In this document: positions 1 through 12,100 of the stretch, one piece after another
How the letters are laid out: the number at the start of each line of letters is the position of its first letter
Position numbering within the stretch: position 1 is the stretch's first letter
Source of the DNA: Leucaena leucocephala
Taxonomy: Eukaryota > Streptophyta > Magnoliopsida > Fabales > Fabaceae
Reading direction: 5' to 3'
Assembly: GCA_037074615.1 (NCBI GenBank)
Contig: CM073570.1
Span: forward strand, 17,084,185-17,148,184
DNA length: 64,000 nucleotides
Translations under genes and position numbers: made by a program
The notes under the pieces: generated by a model
Database searches by the model: none
What the model saw: the letters and a program-made list of their open reading frames with translations, nothing else
Told to the model about the DNA's origin: nothing

Positions 1-372
1 TTCTCGTTTTTTAGATACATCATGTATCCTCTGTCTAATTTTCTCGATTTTTCTGGAGACCTCGTAGAGATGTAAGGATCTAAAGACTCTGTCCCATCTG
101 CTGTGACACGCTACCTTGTAAACATAAATCTCTATTAGCTCCTCGGCTTCAAAAGCAATATCTCTAATATCGGAAACTAACATGCGAACCAGTTGGTTTT
201 CTTCTTGTTTAGCATCGGCATCCCTTAGAAAGCCTTGCATCCATCGTAACTCATTCTTCAGCCTCTCTACGTCGTTGCGCACACCATCTAGTGAAGAAAC
301 TGCGTTCACGGCTTGTTCGAATAGAAGTTCTGAAAGCTTTTCAACAACTATTGATACAGCAACCTCAGACAT
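1..372 (-). CDS. CC-NBS-LRR disease resistance protein, N-terminal part (RPP13/RPP8-like), cut by window edge
   Basis: The minus-strand frame opens at the ATG at 372-370 and stays open for 124 codons to the left edge, so only the amino-terminus is here. It begins MSEVAVSIVVEKLSELL and continues with VERLKNELRWMQGFLRDAD and then VSDIRDIAFEAEELIEIY. This is the pattern of the Rx-type coiled-coil domain, with the last segment in the place of the EDVID motif. Proteins of this family are intracellular immune receptors; the coiled coil precedes a nucleotide-binding NB-ARC domain and leucine-rich repeats, which would lie beyond position 1. The frame is open a little further upstream, but no in-frame ATG is visible before 372. 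It is transcribed away from the glutaredoxin gene, with about 0.85 kb between the two starts. Whether the full gene is intact cannot be judged from this part. Confidence 0.85.
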   Translation of the reverse strand, partial: MSEVAVSIVVEKLSELLFEQAVNAVSSLDGVRNDVERLKNELRWMQGFLRDADAKQEENQLVRMLVSDIRDIAFEAEELIEIYVYKVACHSRWDRVFRSLHLYEVSRKIEKIRQRIHDVSKKRE

Positions 373-1216
373 CTCGGCCGCTGCTCCTCCAGAGACTACC
401 GCAGGCCGTGGAGGGCTGTTTCGAAAACGGGGGAGATTGATCTGATGTGAACACAGGGAGCTTCCAGAATGGAAGCAAGAAGCTTCCTCTCTTATGCTCT
501 CGCAGTGTAATTGATCAGATTTATTGTCCTCGACGAAAAGTCATCGTTCGTTGACCAAATAAACAGCTTAAAGTAAACTCAGCGCTGTGGCCGAAAAGAT
601 AAAATAAACTCGGCGCGCCCCCTTTCGGCGTTTGAGTAATATATATTTATGGGAGAATGACACCAAAATATTATTGGAATATGCATATTTTAAATAAGGA
701 TTTAGAAATGATCTAATTAATCTAAATAGGGACTGATTGTTGAGATTGATTTGAAAATTTTTAAAGTATAACAACATATTAAAAATTATAAAATGAAGTA
801 AAGACTAAAGCATAGAAATTAAAGAATTAGTTTTTCCCTAAAAATAAATAATAATTAGTTTTTCTTAATTAATAATTTATATTTTATCTATCTATATGGA
901 TCTTCAAAATTGAAGACAGTCTGCATTTATAACTGAGAACTACTTTTATAAGAATTAATTAATGTTTTTAGATTAAAGTTAAATAAATTTGTGATTAAAT
1001 TTAATTTTTTAAAATAAATTTATGATATATATTTATTAACTAATTAAGTTATTTAATTTTTTAATTTATAAAAAAAATTATTTTTATAAAAAAAATCAAA
1101 TAATCTATATATATGTATATAGATTATGATCGTTGAGTTCATAAGGAGCGAAGATTTACAAAGGCAGAACAGAAACTGGGCCGTGGCACCCCGTGACAAA
1201 ATATACGAAGGGAACA
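373..1216. other. Intergenic, shared upstream region of two divergent genes
   Basis: About 840 bases lie between the divergent resistance-gene and glutaredoxin starts. From about 640 to 1130 the sequence is extremely AT-rich with many A/T runs. No coding exon, RNA gene or clear repeat element was recognised. It must hold the promoters of both flanking genes. Confidence 0.6.
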
Positions 1217-2927
1217 ATGACGACTCCCTTTGTGATAATGGTCATTTTGTTGCTGTTGGTTGCTTCTAGTCGAATCCTCTAATTCTGTTCCTGCCTTCGT
1301 TCATAATGTCATCTACTCCAGCAAAATGGCCATCTTCTCCAAATCCTACTGTCCGTATGTCTATTTCCCTCTCCCTTCTCCTTCTTAATTTATAGGTTTG
1401 TGCCTGTGGGAAGAACGGGATTTACCCTTTAGTAAATTTGTTATCTGACATTTAATTTCAAAGATGCAAGAGAAGGGTTTATGGTTTCCCTGCACGATTA
1501 GGGTTGCTCTGGCATGCTACACAAGTGCCCATGTAATTATACTCTGCTTCTTATAACTTTATGGGATCCTCTTTGGTTTTTTAGCACTGTGGCGCTTGGA
1601 TTTGCCCATGAGTTGTTTTCGTCTCGACAATCATCGTCATAATCATGTATCTGGTTAAGGAAATGTTTCATAATCAATTTTGACTTTTACCCTCGACCCT
1701 TTTCAGCCATATGAAGGCTGCATATAGTCCAATTCTATCATTTTGATGATCAGCGAGTGGCATAGCTTGAACTAGGGCAATTTTCTGCTTCCAAACCCTG
1801 GACATGCGAAGTTTGAGGATCCCGAGCAAATCCATAGTATGCAGTGCTTTAACTGGCTATGCATCTATAGGGAATTGATCCAATTGTCAGCTTGGTTCTG
1901 TCTTGCGCATAATGTATCTCTAAGAGTATTTCTGTCATTGAGGCCCATACTACCAGTCTTCTACTATCCCTTAGTAACGAAACTTAGGCAGTTATGTTGT
2001 GGCTTGCCTCCATGACTGTGATTTATCGTGTTCTTTAGGTTTGTGCTGGTTGGCTTACTAAAAGTACTCCATAGGTTCTTGTTTGTGGTTCTTCGATCCT
2101 TGATTGTTGGACAAATGTATTTTTTTATGAAATTCCCCGAGATGGTAGTTCTGTCATTAAGAATGCCCAGTCTGTCTGCAAATCTTTATATGCCCTACCT
2201 CCCTTGCAAAGCCAATAAAAAAAGCGTGGAATCAGGGAACTATCAGCCATTAATAAGATATGAAAGCTTCTATTGATGACTGATGATTTGTTTTCTTGCC
2301 TCGAATGTGATGATATCTGATTTTGGTAAGCACTCGTTTTGTGTTTCTAATTTCCAAGTTAATCGTCAATATTTTTTTACCAAACTTGGTGTTGATGATT
2401 CCCTCTCTCTGTCACACTAACGCACCCATATTCGGCATGCCTCAACACATTGTTGCAGAATGATTTACTACATTTCATTGTACCAGGTATTGTTTCCGCG
2501 CCAAACGCATATTTAAAGAACTGAATGAGCAACCTTTTGTGGTGGAGCTTGATCTACGAGGTATATATAGTATTTACCTTTGGCCATGGCATATTCATTA
2601 AATGTCATAATGATTTCACATTTTTTAAGTGTTTGCCTTTGATTGGTAGATGATGGGTATCAAATTCAGAATGTTGTTCTGGATCTCGTAGGCCGGCGCA
2701 CTGTCCCACGGATATTTATGAATGGCAAACATATTGGCGGATCTGACGGTTAGTTCTTGGCTTTTTGCTTTTATGATCATGTGTATCTCTAATTGCCGAT
2801 GAATTCTATGACAATCTTCCCGTGAGTTTATTCTTGGTCCTACTCTCACTACCCACTGCCACATTTTAATTCAGATCTCACAGTTGCATTCGAGAGTGGA
2901 GAATTGCAGCTCTTAAGTACAAGTTGA
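1217..2927 (+). CDS. Glutaredoxin of the CPYC class (GrxC3/C4-like), with a frameshift in exon 1
   Basis: Four exons fit by phase and GT-AG sites: 1217-1354, 2487-2560, 2650-2748 and 2875-2927 (TGA). Together they encode a dithiol glutaredoxin that reduces disulfides using glutathione. Visible motifs are FSKSYCPYCFRAKRIF with the CPYC active site split across intron 1, a TVP segment (TVPRIFMNGKHIGGSDD) with the cis-Pro, and the GGSDD glutathione-binding end. The ATG at 1217 opens a hydrophobic signal-peptide-like stretch (MTTPFVIMVILLLLVASS), as in secretory GrxC3/C4. However, that frame stops at TAA 1280-1282, while the glutaredoxin frame, open from 1239, is offset by one base. A one-base change between about 1239 and 1280 therefore separates the two. 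The first ATG in the catalytic frame is 1326, which would give an 84-residue protein lacking the leader. This could be a sequence error, a leader-less allele or an early pseudogene. Confidence 0.85.
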
Positions 2928-4090
2928 TGGCATCCTGGGCCCTGAAGAACACAAGCATGTGCAATGCGTCAGCACGTGAGAGTTGGGAGGTATCATGTGA
3001 AGGACCAAGCCTCTAAGTCTCTAACAGCGAAGTGAAGCTTTTAGTTTTAGATTACATAATCTGCGCTGAATTAAGGTATCTTTGATGCGTTTGGAATTTA
3101 GTGGGGGGTTTGTCTGTAATTAGATTATCTCATTCTTCTGAAAATCCGTAAAGTTTTTCATAATTTTCTTAAGCTCTCTCTGTACGTGCCATCAGAAACC
3201 GTAATTCTGATTGCCTAGTTGTTTATAATCCGCAAGTAATTTTGGAGGGAAGGGGAGAGAAGCTCCTTGTCTGGTCTAAAAATTGGAGGGTCCCCTACCC
3301 TCCAAATTGGGGTCTTTTTTTTGGGAGGATTGGAGGGAGAAGATATGTTTTTAAGTTTATTACCCCTATCCTATTTTGGAAATTCCGAATTAACCTTAAA
3401 ATAAAAATTTTATTTCAAGTACACATTGATAAATGGTGATATTAATATTAATATATGGGTTCTTCAAAAATTTTAGTAATGTAAGGTGAAGTATTGATTA
3501 TTAAAATTTGTACCCTCTAATCCGCCCAAATAATGGATCATTAGCTTTCCTCCCCTCTCCTTGTTTAAATCAAACGCATAACTTGTGTGGATCAAAACTA
3601 CATTGAGATAGTTTTGTGTTGTGTTATATTTACTATTACAAAGGACAACATAAAATACGCAATGTGGATCTGGTAAAATGTAAAAACTATACAGTTTGTC
3701 TACTTTTATAAGCAATATTCCTAGGTCTAAACGATAAACGCTTCAAGGTTGAAATAATTTCTCATGATGATCGTTATAGATAAGGCTATCAGATCGCGTT
3801 TTATTTTACTACTGTTTTAAATAGGTAATCAAAATCTGAAGCAAATTATTAATGCTGAATATACGGACGATCACATAGTAAGAGCACATTATATACGCAA
3901 AAACACTAGAATTTTAATTATATCTGCCGTTGGGGTCATCCAATTGCCTAATTCTCAGTAATTCTATGGGATTCGTATGGATAAATAAGAATTGACTAGT
4001 GCGAGATACATGAGCAAGAAAAATGGGTAAAGCCATGTAATATATCGATAGCCAATCCCTACGAAAACCAAAAGACGAAGTTACAAAAGA
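2928..4090. other. Intergenic between convergent glutaredoxin and PMT27-like genes
   Basis: This stretch holds the 3' flanks of two convergent genes. A foldback-like repeat occupies about 3238-3585 and is listed separately. The remainder shows no coding exon or RNA gene that I can recognise. Confidence 0.5.
3238..3585. repeat. Foldback MITE-like element, family shared with 26140-26655
   Basis: The left end reads ggagggaaggggagagaag and the right end ctttcctcccctctccttg followed by a caaacgca motif, so the ends are imperfect inverted repeats. Inside are ggagggt/accctcc inverted segments and the phrase tccaaattggggt, which resembles the internal part of the element at 26140-26655. No clean target duplication was found. 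I infer a non-autonomous DNA transposon. Confidence 0.45.
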
Positions 4091-7000
4091 CTATGGTCGC
4101 CAATTGCTTTTCTTGGCGCAGAGTATTCCCTCTTGCTTCTTGGATAACGTTATTTCCCAATGCAGAGATTCCAACAGCTTCTCCACTTCGTCAATTGTTT
4201 TGGGTTCGTCACGAACTATCAGCTTACCTTCTGGCCTAAGTATTCTATCAACCTCCACTAATACTGGAACAAGACTGCACCTGAGTAGCCGACAGCCAAG
4301 AAGCGGATCAGTGTGAGAAAAATTGCAAAAAAGGTGAAATTAATATTTTAACATTCATCTGCACGTACCTCTTCTTGACGTTTGAGAAAAGATTATCTGC
4401 ATGAAGTAGATCATAACTTCGTGGGTAAGTACTGAAGGATTCACACCAGTCATGGTACATTCCAAACAGACCACGCTCATAGATTATGGGAAGTGTGTCC
4501 GGAGCATTAACGTTCACCACATTGAATACCCAAACAGGAAGATCCCTTAGAGCTGCCGCAAATCTGCACATACACCCCCATAAGTATTTATTTGCATATG
4601 AAACTAAGCGGTTTGCACATGAACTAGCATACGTACCCTCCATATACAGCTCGCATGTCCATGACGTTTCTGACATTGGACCAAGTAATACCAAAGTTGC
4701 TCAACTCATCCACGACATTTTTCCAACGCTCATCATCAGCTACAAAATCTTGAGGCAGTGGTTTTCCGTAGATCCCAATCTGGGTGTTGTTTAACCAGTA
4801 GGGAGCTTTATGAAGACGACGAGGCCAAGGGTATGGCCATTTGGTCCCTCTCTCTGAAGGATTCTCAGGCACCCTGTGCATGCAAGCCACCAGAGGTACA
4901 TACCATGCAGCGTTTGGATCGTCATCTTCCTTGCACATTGGAGGAAAGTTTTTCTCCCTCTGCTCGTAGCATTTATTCGTAGTGGGTTTCCTATAAATGG
5001 CCGCACCAATCCGATTCAGTTTATCCCTCTTTATAGTCACAAGGTCCCAGCACATGGCCTTCGTCAGTGACGACATTTCTAACGCAAATTTAAAATCACC
5101 CAAGGCTCAGTCTAATTAAATAATGCATATATATGTGTGTATATAATGTTCTATTATACAAGGTATATGTCATCCCACCCTTCCATATTTTGACATCTTC
5201 TTCAAGCTTCTGGTATACAGGAGTGGCAGACCAGACAAAATAACCCCCAGGTCGTAATAAACGGTTAAGTTCCAAAAGCAACAAGCCACCTAGGGAGTGT
5301 CATAATTTAATGAAGCAGGGTCAACAATGGCAAGCTGGAATATTATGAATAAGAATGAATGAAAATTTTGAAAGGAAAGATAAGTGAGTGAGAACCATCT
5401 GCATCCCAAGGTACTCGACAACGTGCGCAGTGGATAAGATCGAAGACCGTGCTGGGGAATTGCAACCTTTGGGAGCCCATGACAGCAGAAATAGCCGGTA
5501 TTCCTCTCTCAAGGGCAAACTGTACTTGTGCTTCGTGTTCATCTTTTGGTGCAAATGACATTGTAATCACATCTCTTTCGAATAGGTAACCTCCGAAACT
5601 CCCAACCCCACATCCAACATCCAAAATCACTCGAGTGTGCTTTCCCCATGCTACTTTAGGTTCTGCCTGCGACCATCAATAATTATTTTTTGAGTGTCTC
5701 GTTTCGCGAGGAGTTTTGGATTCAGATTCTGGTGAACATATATAATTACCTCTTGGATGAAATCAATGTAGTGGAGAGCTCCGTGAATGAACTGGGTTCC
5801 TCCACCAGGGAATGTCAAGAACTCACCGGACACCTTCACCCAATTCTGATGACCCTTCACTTGTGCCAGCAGCGTGTGTGGTACGTTGTGGTACCATATC
5901 TGTTGAAACATGGCATTAATGTTTTCAGTTTTTTAAGGTAGAAAAAAAGGTTTCCCATTTCCTCTGAAATCAATTTCCCATAGTCACCTTATCTCTGCTA
6001 TCCGGCCATTCGATGGATCTTTTGTAACCTTGAGGAAGCGGAACCAAACAAGCAGGTGCTTCCTCAGGGCAATGCCTCTCCCTGTGTTCGAAGTGTTTTC
6101 TGCTGTGTAATTTGCTTATCACTGCTTCGTTGTCCAAACATGGTATGTAGTCAGTACCAGCCGTGACATTGCAGAGTTCCCACGTTCGAGCTTGAGTTTG
6201 TCCCTCTTTCTCCTTCTTCGAATCAACAGCTTGTGTTGACCAAGTTCTTTTCGGCTCCTTCGGCAATGACTTCGCGTCATCTTTGTTTTCATCCTTGCGC
6301 TTCCTCTTCTTCTTTTCTGTTTTTGGCTTATGGATTTCTTCACCTTTGCCTTCAACTTTCTGGGTTTTCTTTGTCTTTGGGTCTTCCAGGGAAAGCTCGG
6401 AGCTTTGGTCCGTTTGAGCTAACTGGGGTTCTTGTTGTGAAGTCTCTATCGTAGGATCAGGATTTTCTTCTTGTTTGGGTTGCTGCTCTTCATGACTCTC
6501 TTGCGGTTGCTGCGTTAACTGATCTTTCTCGACGGTCTCTCCTTTGTCTTCTCTTAACTGCTGAAGTCGTTCCTCTATGATGTCTTTGTCTTTCTTAGGT
6601 TCTTGAGAATCAAAACTCTGAGCATCCTCTTGCGGTCGCTCGGTGATGCTTTGTTGTTGATTCTCTTTAACACTCACAGTCTTGAGTTCTTTGTGGATTT
6701 CTTCAGGTTTTTTGTCACTAATGGTTTCAGATGCTGCTTGTGCTTGGCTTAATGTACTTTCCTCTGATATTTGAGTATTAGTAGTGGAAATATGGTCATT
6801 TTGTGGCTCATTATTGACGTTGAGATTGGGGTTTTTATCATCAGACTTGATAGCATCTTCTGGGAGCTGACCAGGATTGTCTCCAAAGGCTTGAGTTTCC
6901 TTTATGTCTGTGATTTTTGTGGTGCCGTCAGCTGACTCGTCGATTTTTGTTGTGGTATCGAAGGTCTCATCGATGACTTTAGAAGTAGTTTCAGCCGAGT

Positions 7001-7211
7001 CTTCGACCACGGCAGACAAGTCGTTGTTGGTTAGTTCGGAGTTATCAACAGCGACATGGGGGTTAGCTCCTTCATCAGGTGAGACTACAGAGTTGGAACT
7101 CAACATCCATATTGCAAAAGCACACAATGCGAGAAAAACTAATGTCGTCAAGGTTGATGTGTAAGACGAGGAAGACGATCTCCTGCTAGTTTTGGATTTA
7201 AACAGAGCCAT
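4091..7211 (-). CDS. PMT27: Probable methyltransferase PMT27-like (DUF248, Golgi type II membrane protein)
   Basis: Seven exons on the minus strand join in phase: 7211-5988, 5899-5750, 5666-5396, 5289-5179, 5078-4637, 4563-4369 and 4280-4091 (TAG). They give 860 residues. A short Ser/Arg-rich cytosolic tail is followed by one transmembrane anchor at about residues 20-40, then roughly 300 residues of Glu/Lys/Gln-rich low-complexity stem. The DUF248 methyltransferase domain begins near residue 345 (RTWELCNVTAGTDYIPCLDN). The SAM-binding motif VILDVGCGVGSFGGYLF lies at about 471-487, followed by MSFAPKDEHEAQVQFALERG and, near the end, RNVMDMRAVYGG and YHDWCESFSTYPRSYDLLHA. The family is linked to methylation of cell-wall polysaccharides such as homogalacturonan in the Golgi; that role is established for relatives, not shown here. 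The long charged stem and phrases such as SRDKIWYHNVPHT favour PMT27 over PMT24-26. All splice sites are GT-AG and no damage is seen. Confidence 0.93.
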
Positions 7212-8685
7212 TGGAGTGTGAGCTTATAGGCGAATTGGTTTGAGGGAAGGAGATGAAAGCAGAGAGGAAGTGTTTGATTTTAGAGAGTGGTTCCAGTAAT
7301 TTTGGATGGAGGAAGATGGAAAAGACAGGAAAAGAATCCTTAAAATTGGAAGTTGGAATGCATCAAAGATCCAAAAGAGTCGGATTAGGGAAAGCTGTTG
7401 AGACAACTTGGTCGTCATGTCTGAAACCAGACCGGAGACAATGACCCCACTCCCAACAAAGCTACCCTTTGCTTCAACGTTTATTTGCCTCAATTTGATT
7501 TTTTATTTGCCTCAATTTGATTTTTCTTTTTTCATGCTCAGTCACAGATTAATTAATTAATTAATCAGCTATCGAAAAAATTAATTAATCGGTATATATA
7601 TAATTTACCACTTTTTTATTTTTGAGCAGATAGCATCTGAAGTGAAGCATAGTCATGCCCGCAATCATTCGTAAAATAAATACATTGATAAAACTTGGAT
7701 ACTTAATTTATTTAATGCATATATTCCTAAATTGGAAGTAAGTTAATTTTAAACTTAAAAATTAAGTTTAAACTATTAATAATAAGAGTATTATTAGTAT
7801 GTGGGTTTAAATGCGTAACATGCCATTTCATAATCGGGTTTAACAACATAGTTCATTTCATTTCCTTGCCTGTGAAATAAATATGCTGAAGCCCGATTTG
7901 TCATTGTGTTAGTGATGGGCTGGCTAGATGCTTGCAATTCTATTAAAATAAAGCCATTGGTATATTTTAGTGTAAATAGCATATTACAAAGTGTATAACA
8001 TTGCCGGAGAAACCAAAAGTTAACATACATAATAAAAAATAGATTTATATTTTATAAAAATATAAATTTAATTTTTATTATTATTACGAGGATTCTTTTA
8101 ATAAACGATCTTATAAGTCTTTTATAAATATTTGCTAAAACCTAGAATTATGCCTTAACATTAATAAAGGATCGGTATTGAACTCATTTAAACTGTTTTT
8201 TTTATATAAAAAAATTGCATTGAGAAAATCTTCATAAATATATATATCAGTATTGATTATTTTTGTTGTAATTCTATTTAAAATACTGTTAGACACTAGA
8301 TACGAGCACCTCTCCTAACTAAAATTCTAACAATTATTCATCATATTATAATAAATTAGCTCATTATAATAAACTCAAGCATGTTGGTATGCTAGTATTA
8401 ATATATTTTTTTACAAAAAAAATTTAGGTAGATTCAACACCGATTCTCCACCCTTAAGGCTCAAAGAATATTTATAGAGGATTTACAAAATAGTCTACCA
8501 AATGAACCCTCATAACAGCAGTAAGAATCAAACTCATATCCTTGTAGAATATAAGTCTATTATTTATTATTTATAACAATTCTCATTGGCGCCCAATATT
8601 AATATGTTTTTTTAATATTGTCCCAGGATTTTTTTTTTAATACTGTCCCACTATTAATATTTTTTTTGTTATAAAAATTTTTGGA
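7212..8685. other. PMT27 upstream region and AT-rich intergenic DNA
   Basis: This region includes the 5' leader and promoter of the PMT27-like gene. A short duplicated phrase (tgcctcaatttgatttt, twice near 7490-7525) and repeated ttaattaa steps near 7550-7580 are visible. A member of a dispersed repeat family lies at about 8060-8205. No coding exon is recognised. Confidence 0.5.
8060..8205. repeat. Dispersed repeat family R2, copy 1
   Basis: The block reads as gaggattcttttaataaacg, then aagtcttttataaatattt, a cctagaattatgccttaaca segment and a gatcggtattgaac segment. The same order of phrases recurs near 14235-14415, 52965-53155 and 58870-58990. The family is unnamed here. It has no coding capacity and is probably an old SINE or MITE derivative. 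Confidence 0.5.
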
Positions 8686-8936
8686 AAATGGTAGACTCAC
8701 CCACGATCTAAAGATAGAAAAAAATCTCCCTTCCTTCTAGGAGATACCAATGTCGGGCAGGGCGAGTCGTATATTACTCTCAAGCGTAAACCTAGGTACC
8801 TATGAACTAAGATGTCTCCCTAAGTACCGCGACTAAAACCACAATAAAGTGGTACTCCCCAAGTATCGAATACACTACAAAGAGTCGCATGTCTTACCCT
8901 TTCATTAGTTGAACTCACGGATGATGGATTGTTCTA
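8680..8936. repeat. Dispersed repeat family R1, copy 1
   Basis: Diagnostic phrases are gtagactcacccacgatcta, gcagggcgagtcgtatatta, ggtacctatgaactaagatg and agtaccgcgactaaa. The same order recurs at 52276-52438 and, more decayed, at 12785-12957. A SINE sits immediately to the right with its own target duplication. No coding potential is seen. Confidence 0.6.
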
Positions 8937-8947
8937 GTATTAATATT

Positions 8948-9131
8948 TTTTTTCACCCGGTTTACTGGAGTTTTGCCCTGACTACATCTGGATCTGACCT
9001 GGGTCGTGCACCTGGCTATGATGGGTGAGTCTTCCAACAGAAATTTTTTACATACATCAAAACTCAAATTAGAGACCTCACTTAAATAATATTAAACTGC
9101 TAACCACTCAAATTAATCCCGTTAGTATTCC
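8948..9131 (-). mobile_element. tRNA-derived SINE, full-length copy on minus strand
   Basis: The 184-bp element is flanked by a perfect 12-bp direct repeat, agtattaatatt, at 8936-8947 and 9132-9143. On the minus strand it begins with a tRNA-like head (box A-like tttgagtggttagcag, box B-like ggtctctaatttgag). It continues through ccaggtcagatccag and cagggcaaaactccagtaaa to a terminal A-run, seen as T's at 8948-8953. The copy at 25743-25926 has the same length and the same order of motifs. Confidence 0.8.
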
Positions 9132-9143
9132 AGTATTAATATT

Positions 9144-12100
9144 GATAAGTAAGTGGGAGGGTAAATGATTGTTGAAGTTGGCCCAAATGAAGCCATAACG
9201 GGCCGGATTCACATTTGCTTAAACAATGGGATTTGAAGGTCCATTGAGCCCATGTTTCTTAGGCTTGGGCCAATTTTAAATCTCGCTGTTAAAAGAAATT
9301 CTCTGAGCTTAACTGAAACCTAGAGTACTAAAAAGATCCGAATATAACTTGATAAGCAAGAAGCCTGGGGCAAAGAAGAGCAGCTGAATGAATCTTTGAA
9401 TGTTAAGGTCAAGACATAAGGATATGCCCAAAAGATTCTATTTTAATTTGTTTGATTCTCCACCGTATCCCTTCCTTTGTTTAGTCTCACAGTGTAAGAT
9501 TTCCCCAGTTTGCTTTTACAGAAGATTTAGATGGTTCCATTTTTTTCCTACCTCCCACTAATTAGCATTAATGGAATGGGATATAAATAGAAAATAAAAG
9601 TGGAAACATATGTTAACATGCACGGGCTACTGTGGCCACGTCCGTGATTGATTTTCATGGGGAATTGGTTATGTTATCAAAACATCCAAAAAAGGATAGC
9701 GACATGCATTTCCACATTCTTTTTTATAAAAAGAATTAATTAATGTCTGAAATCACGTCTTTATCCTCGCTAATTTTCTTCTTTTCCATCATTCTTATTC
9801 TTATGTACTCCTTCCATTCCACTTTATAGAATATTTTTTACTAAATTTACAGACTGCAATGAGAACAACTATATTATACACTTGAAAATTCTAATATTTC
9901 TTCAAAAATATATTTTATTTAAAACTAAACCCTAATTCGTATTTTTCTATTTCATTAGGGTATTTGACGATAAGGTTCATTAATGTACCGTTATTTTTTT
10001 ACAAAACATCTTATTTCATTAAAAAAAACAATCCCAGAAAAGCACTTCATAAAATGTATACATTTTAAGAGTGGGAGTAATTAATTAACTTGATGCATCA
10101 CAATTTTTTTTTTTTAAAAAAAATCTATTTTATTTGTAAACCATTTTATAAAATCTATGAAACTATTAATATTTTTTATGGTATGGTATCGTTGGTAAAG
10201 GGCAAGTAATTGTGGTGGATTGAGGAATTAATAGAGATGATAAAAAATTATATTTGATAAGGATATTTGTGAGAAAAGAAATAAAGTAATTTTAGATTAA
10301 TCAACTAAGTTTAACGAAATTAGTTAAAAGTAACGTGCGCGGGTGCATACATATATATAAAAGATTCTCTTATTTATCTTCTTCTTTTTAATTAGAGTTC
10401 TACATACAAATATAGACAGAAATCGATATATTTCACATTCTTCACACAACTTGCAAACAATGTGATTTTCATATCTTCTATATTTTACATTAATATTATG
10501 TTGATTATTATTATTTATTGATCCTTAACTTCGTGCAGAGTTGTTGTTAATTACATAATAATGTAATTATGTAATCACTCCGATGGAAAATATAAACATG
10601 CATGGCATAGAGAGAAGTGGGGAGCGAGAGTTTGGTCTAAATACATATACGTATATATATAAAAAGATTAGATAACCCGAAATGCTAAACTCCCCATATA
10701 TGCAAGTGGGGTATAGCTTGGTGATGCATGATTAAATATTTAATTACCTGTCCTTAAATTTAGCCTTTTCAAGAAATATATATATGCATGCTGTGTCTGT
10801 CGGTGCACTCATCGTGTCCATAAGCAAGACAGGTTACTAAGAACACTAATCCCTGCAAAATGTATGCATTATTGGCATTGTGTGAAGAGCACAATAATCT
10901 CAACAAATAATAACAAGCTTGATGTTACCCATTATACTATTTTGGGCGGTGCATCTCTTTCAGCATTGATGTTATTTATAATTCAGACACGATTTATATA
11001 TATATAGAGAGAGAGAGAGAGGAGAGAGAATAACCTGAGACCGCAAAAGCACAATTAGTCCATCAAATCGATAAGTTAGGCGCAAAGGAGTTTAAAAAGT
11101 GAAAGATCAAAACAATTAAAGCCCTTGAAGGTGGGTTTGTAGTGTGGGCATTGGTAAATGACTAAGACACCACCCCTACAAATTGAGATGACCCGATAAC
11201 ATGTTGCGCATCACTGCAATAGTGCAATATAATTTTCAAAACCAACCATTAAAGTTTTCGTGAGATTTCGGGAAAAAGGTTAAATAATTGGATCTTCAAC
11301 AAAATCACTAGCCACTAATGAGTCTAGAACTACCTGCTGCAACAAAATCGTGCACATGGGTTTTCAGAAAATCATGGTCTATAATTTTCCTTCTCTAGTT
11401 TGGGATTAACGACTTCATCATGTGCATTGCTGCAAATTAAATTCAAGCTGTGCGTATGTGTTAGCATATAAAAATCTAAAAGCAAATGCGGATGCTTGCC
11501 TATTGGTAGTAGAGAAATAGCTAGGCACATAAAACAAGGGTTGGATCTCTCTCGTGGGTAAAGCAAACAGGGAAACGTACGAAGGAAAAGAACTGATTGG
11601 ATATAATTTGTTGACTGGTCAAATTTTGAGAAATTATAGGGGATGATACAAGAGCCACTTGTGTCTAACCTAAAGTTTCGATGCATGTAGGGGACGGGGG
11701 GGCTTCGTTCTAGTCTACTACCACATCCATCAGGTGAAACTTGAGTTCTTGTCCTGTTTCAAAATGACAAGTGATTTTTTTTTTTTAATTTCAAGATACG
11801 ATTCCGATTCCGATTCCGATTGAAATTTCGCATTATTTTCTTCATTTATAGCTCTTCTTTTAATGAAAATCTAAATAAAGATTTCATTTTACTTCCTGGT
11901 TCCTCCACACAGGCATGCATGTTCTTTATAGAGTACAAGGCTAGTAGCAATTGTGTGGTCCATTGGTGTATTAAGCTTAGACATATATATATATGGGACT
12001 AAAATAAAAATATCTAAAAGAGTTAGATTTTTAGTACGAATATTCTAATATATCCAAACTAATTGAAGAGAATGGTTATGGAAAATAACAGCACACTCCC

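Noticed and set aside
5690..5941. Plus-strand open frames between 4.1 and 7.5 kb
   Set aside because: They are antisense shadows of the PMT27-like exons.
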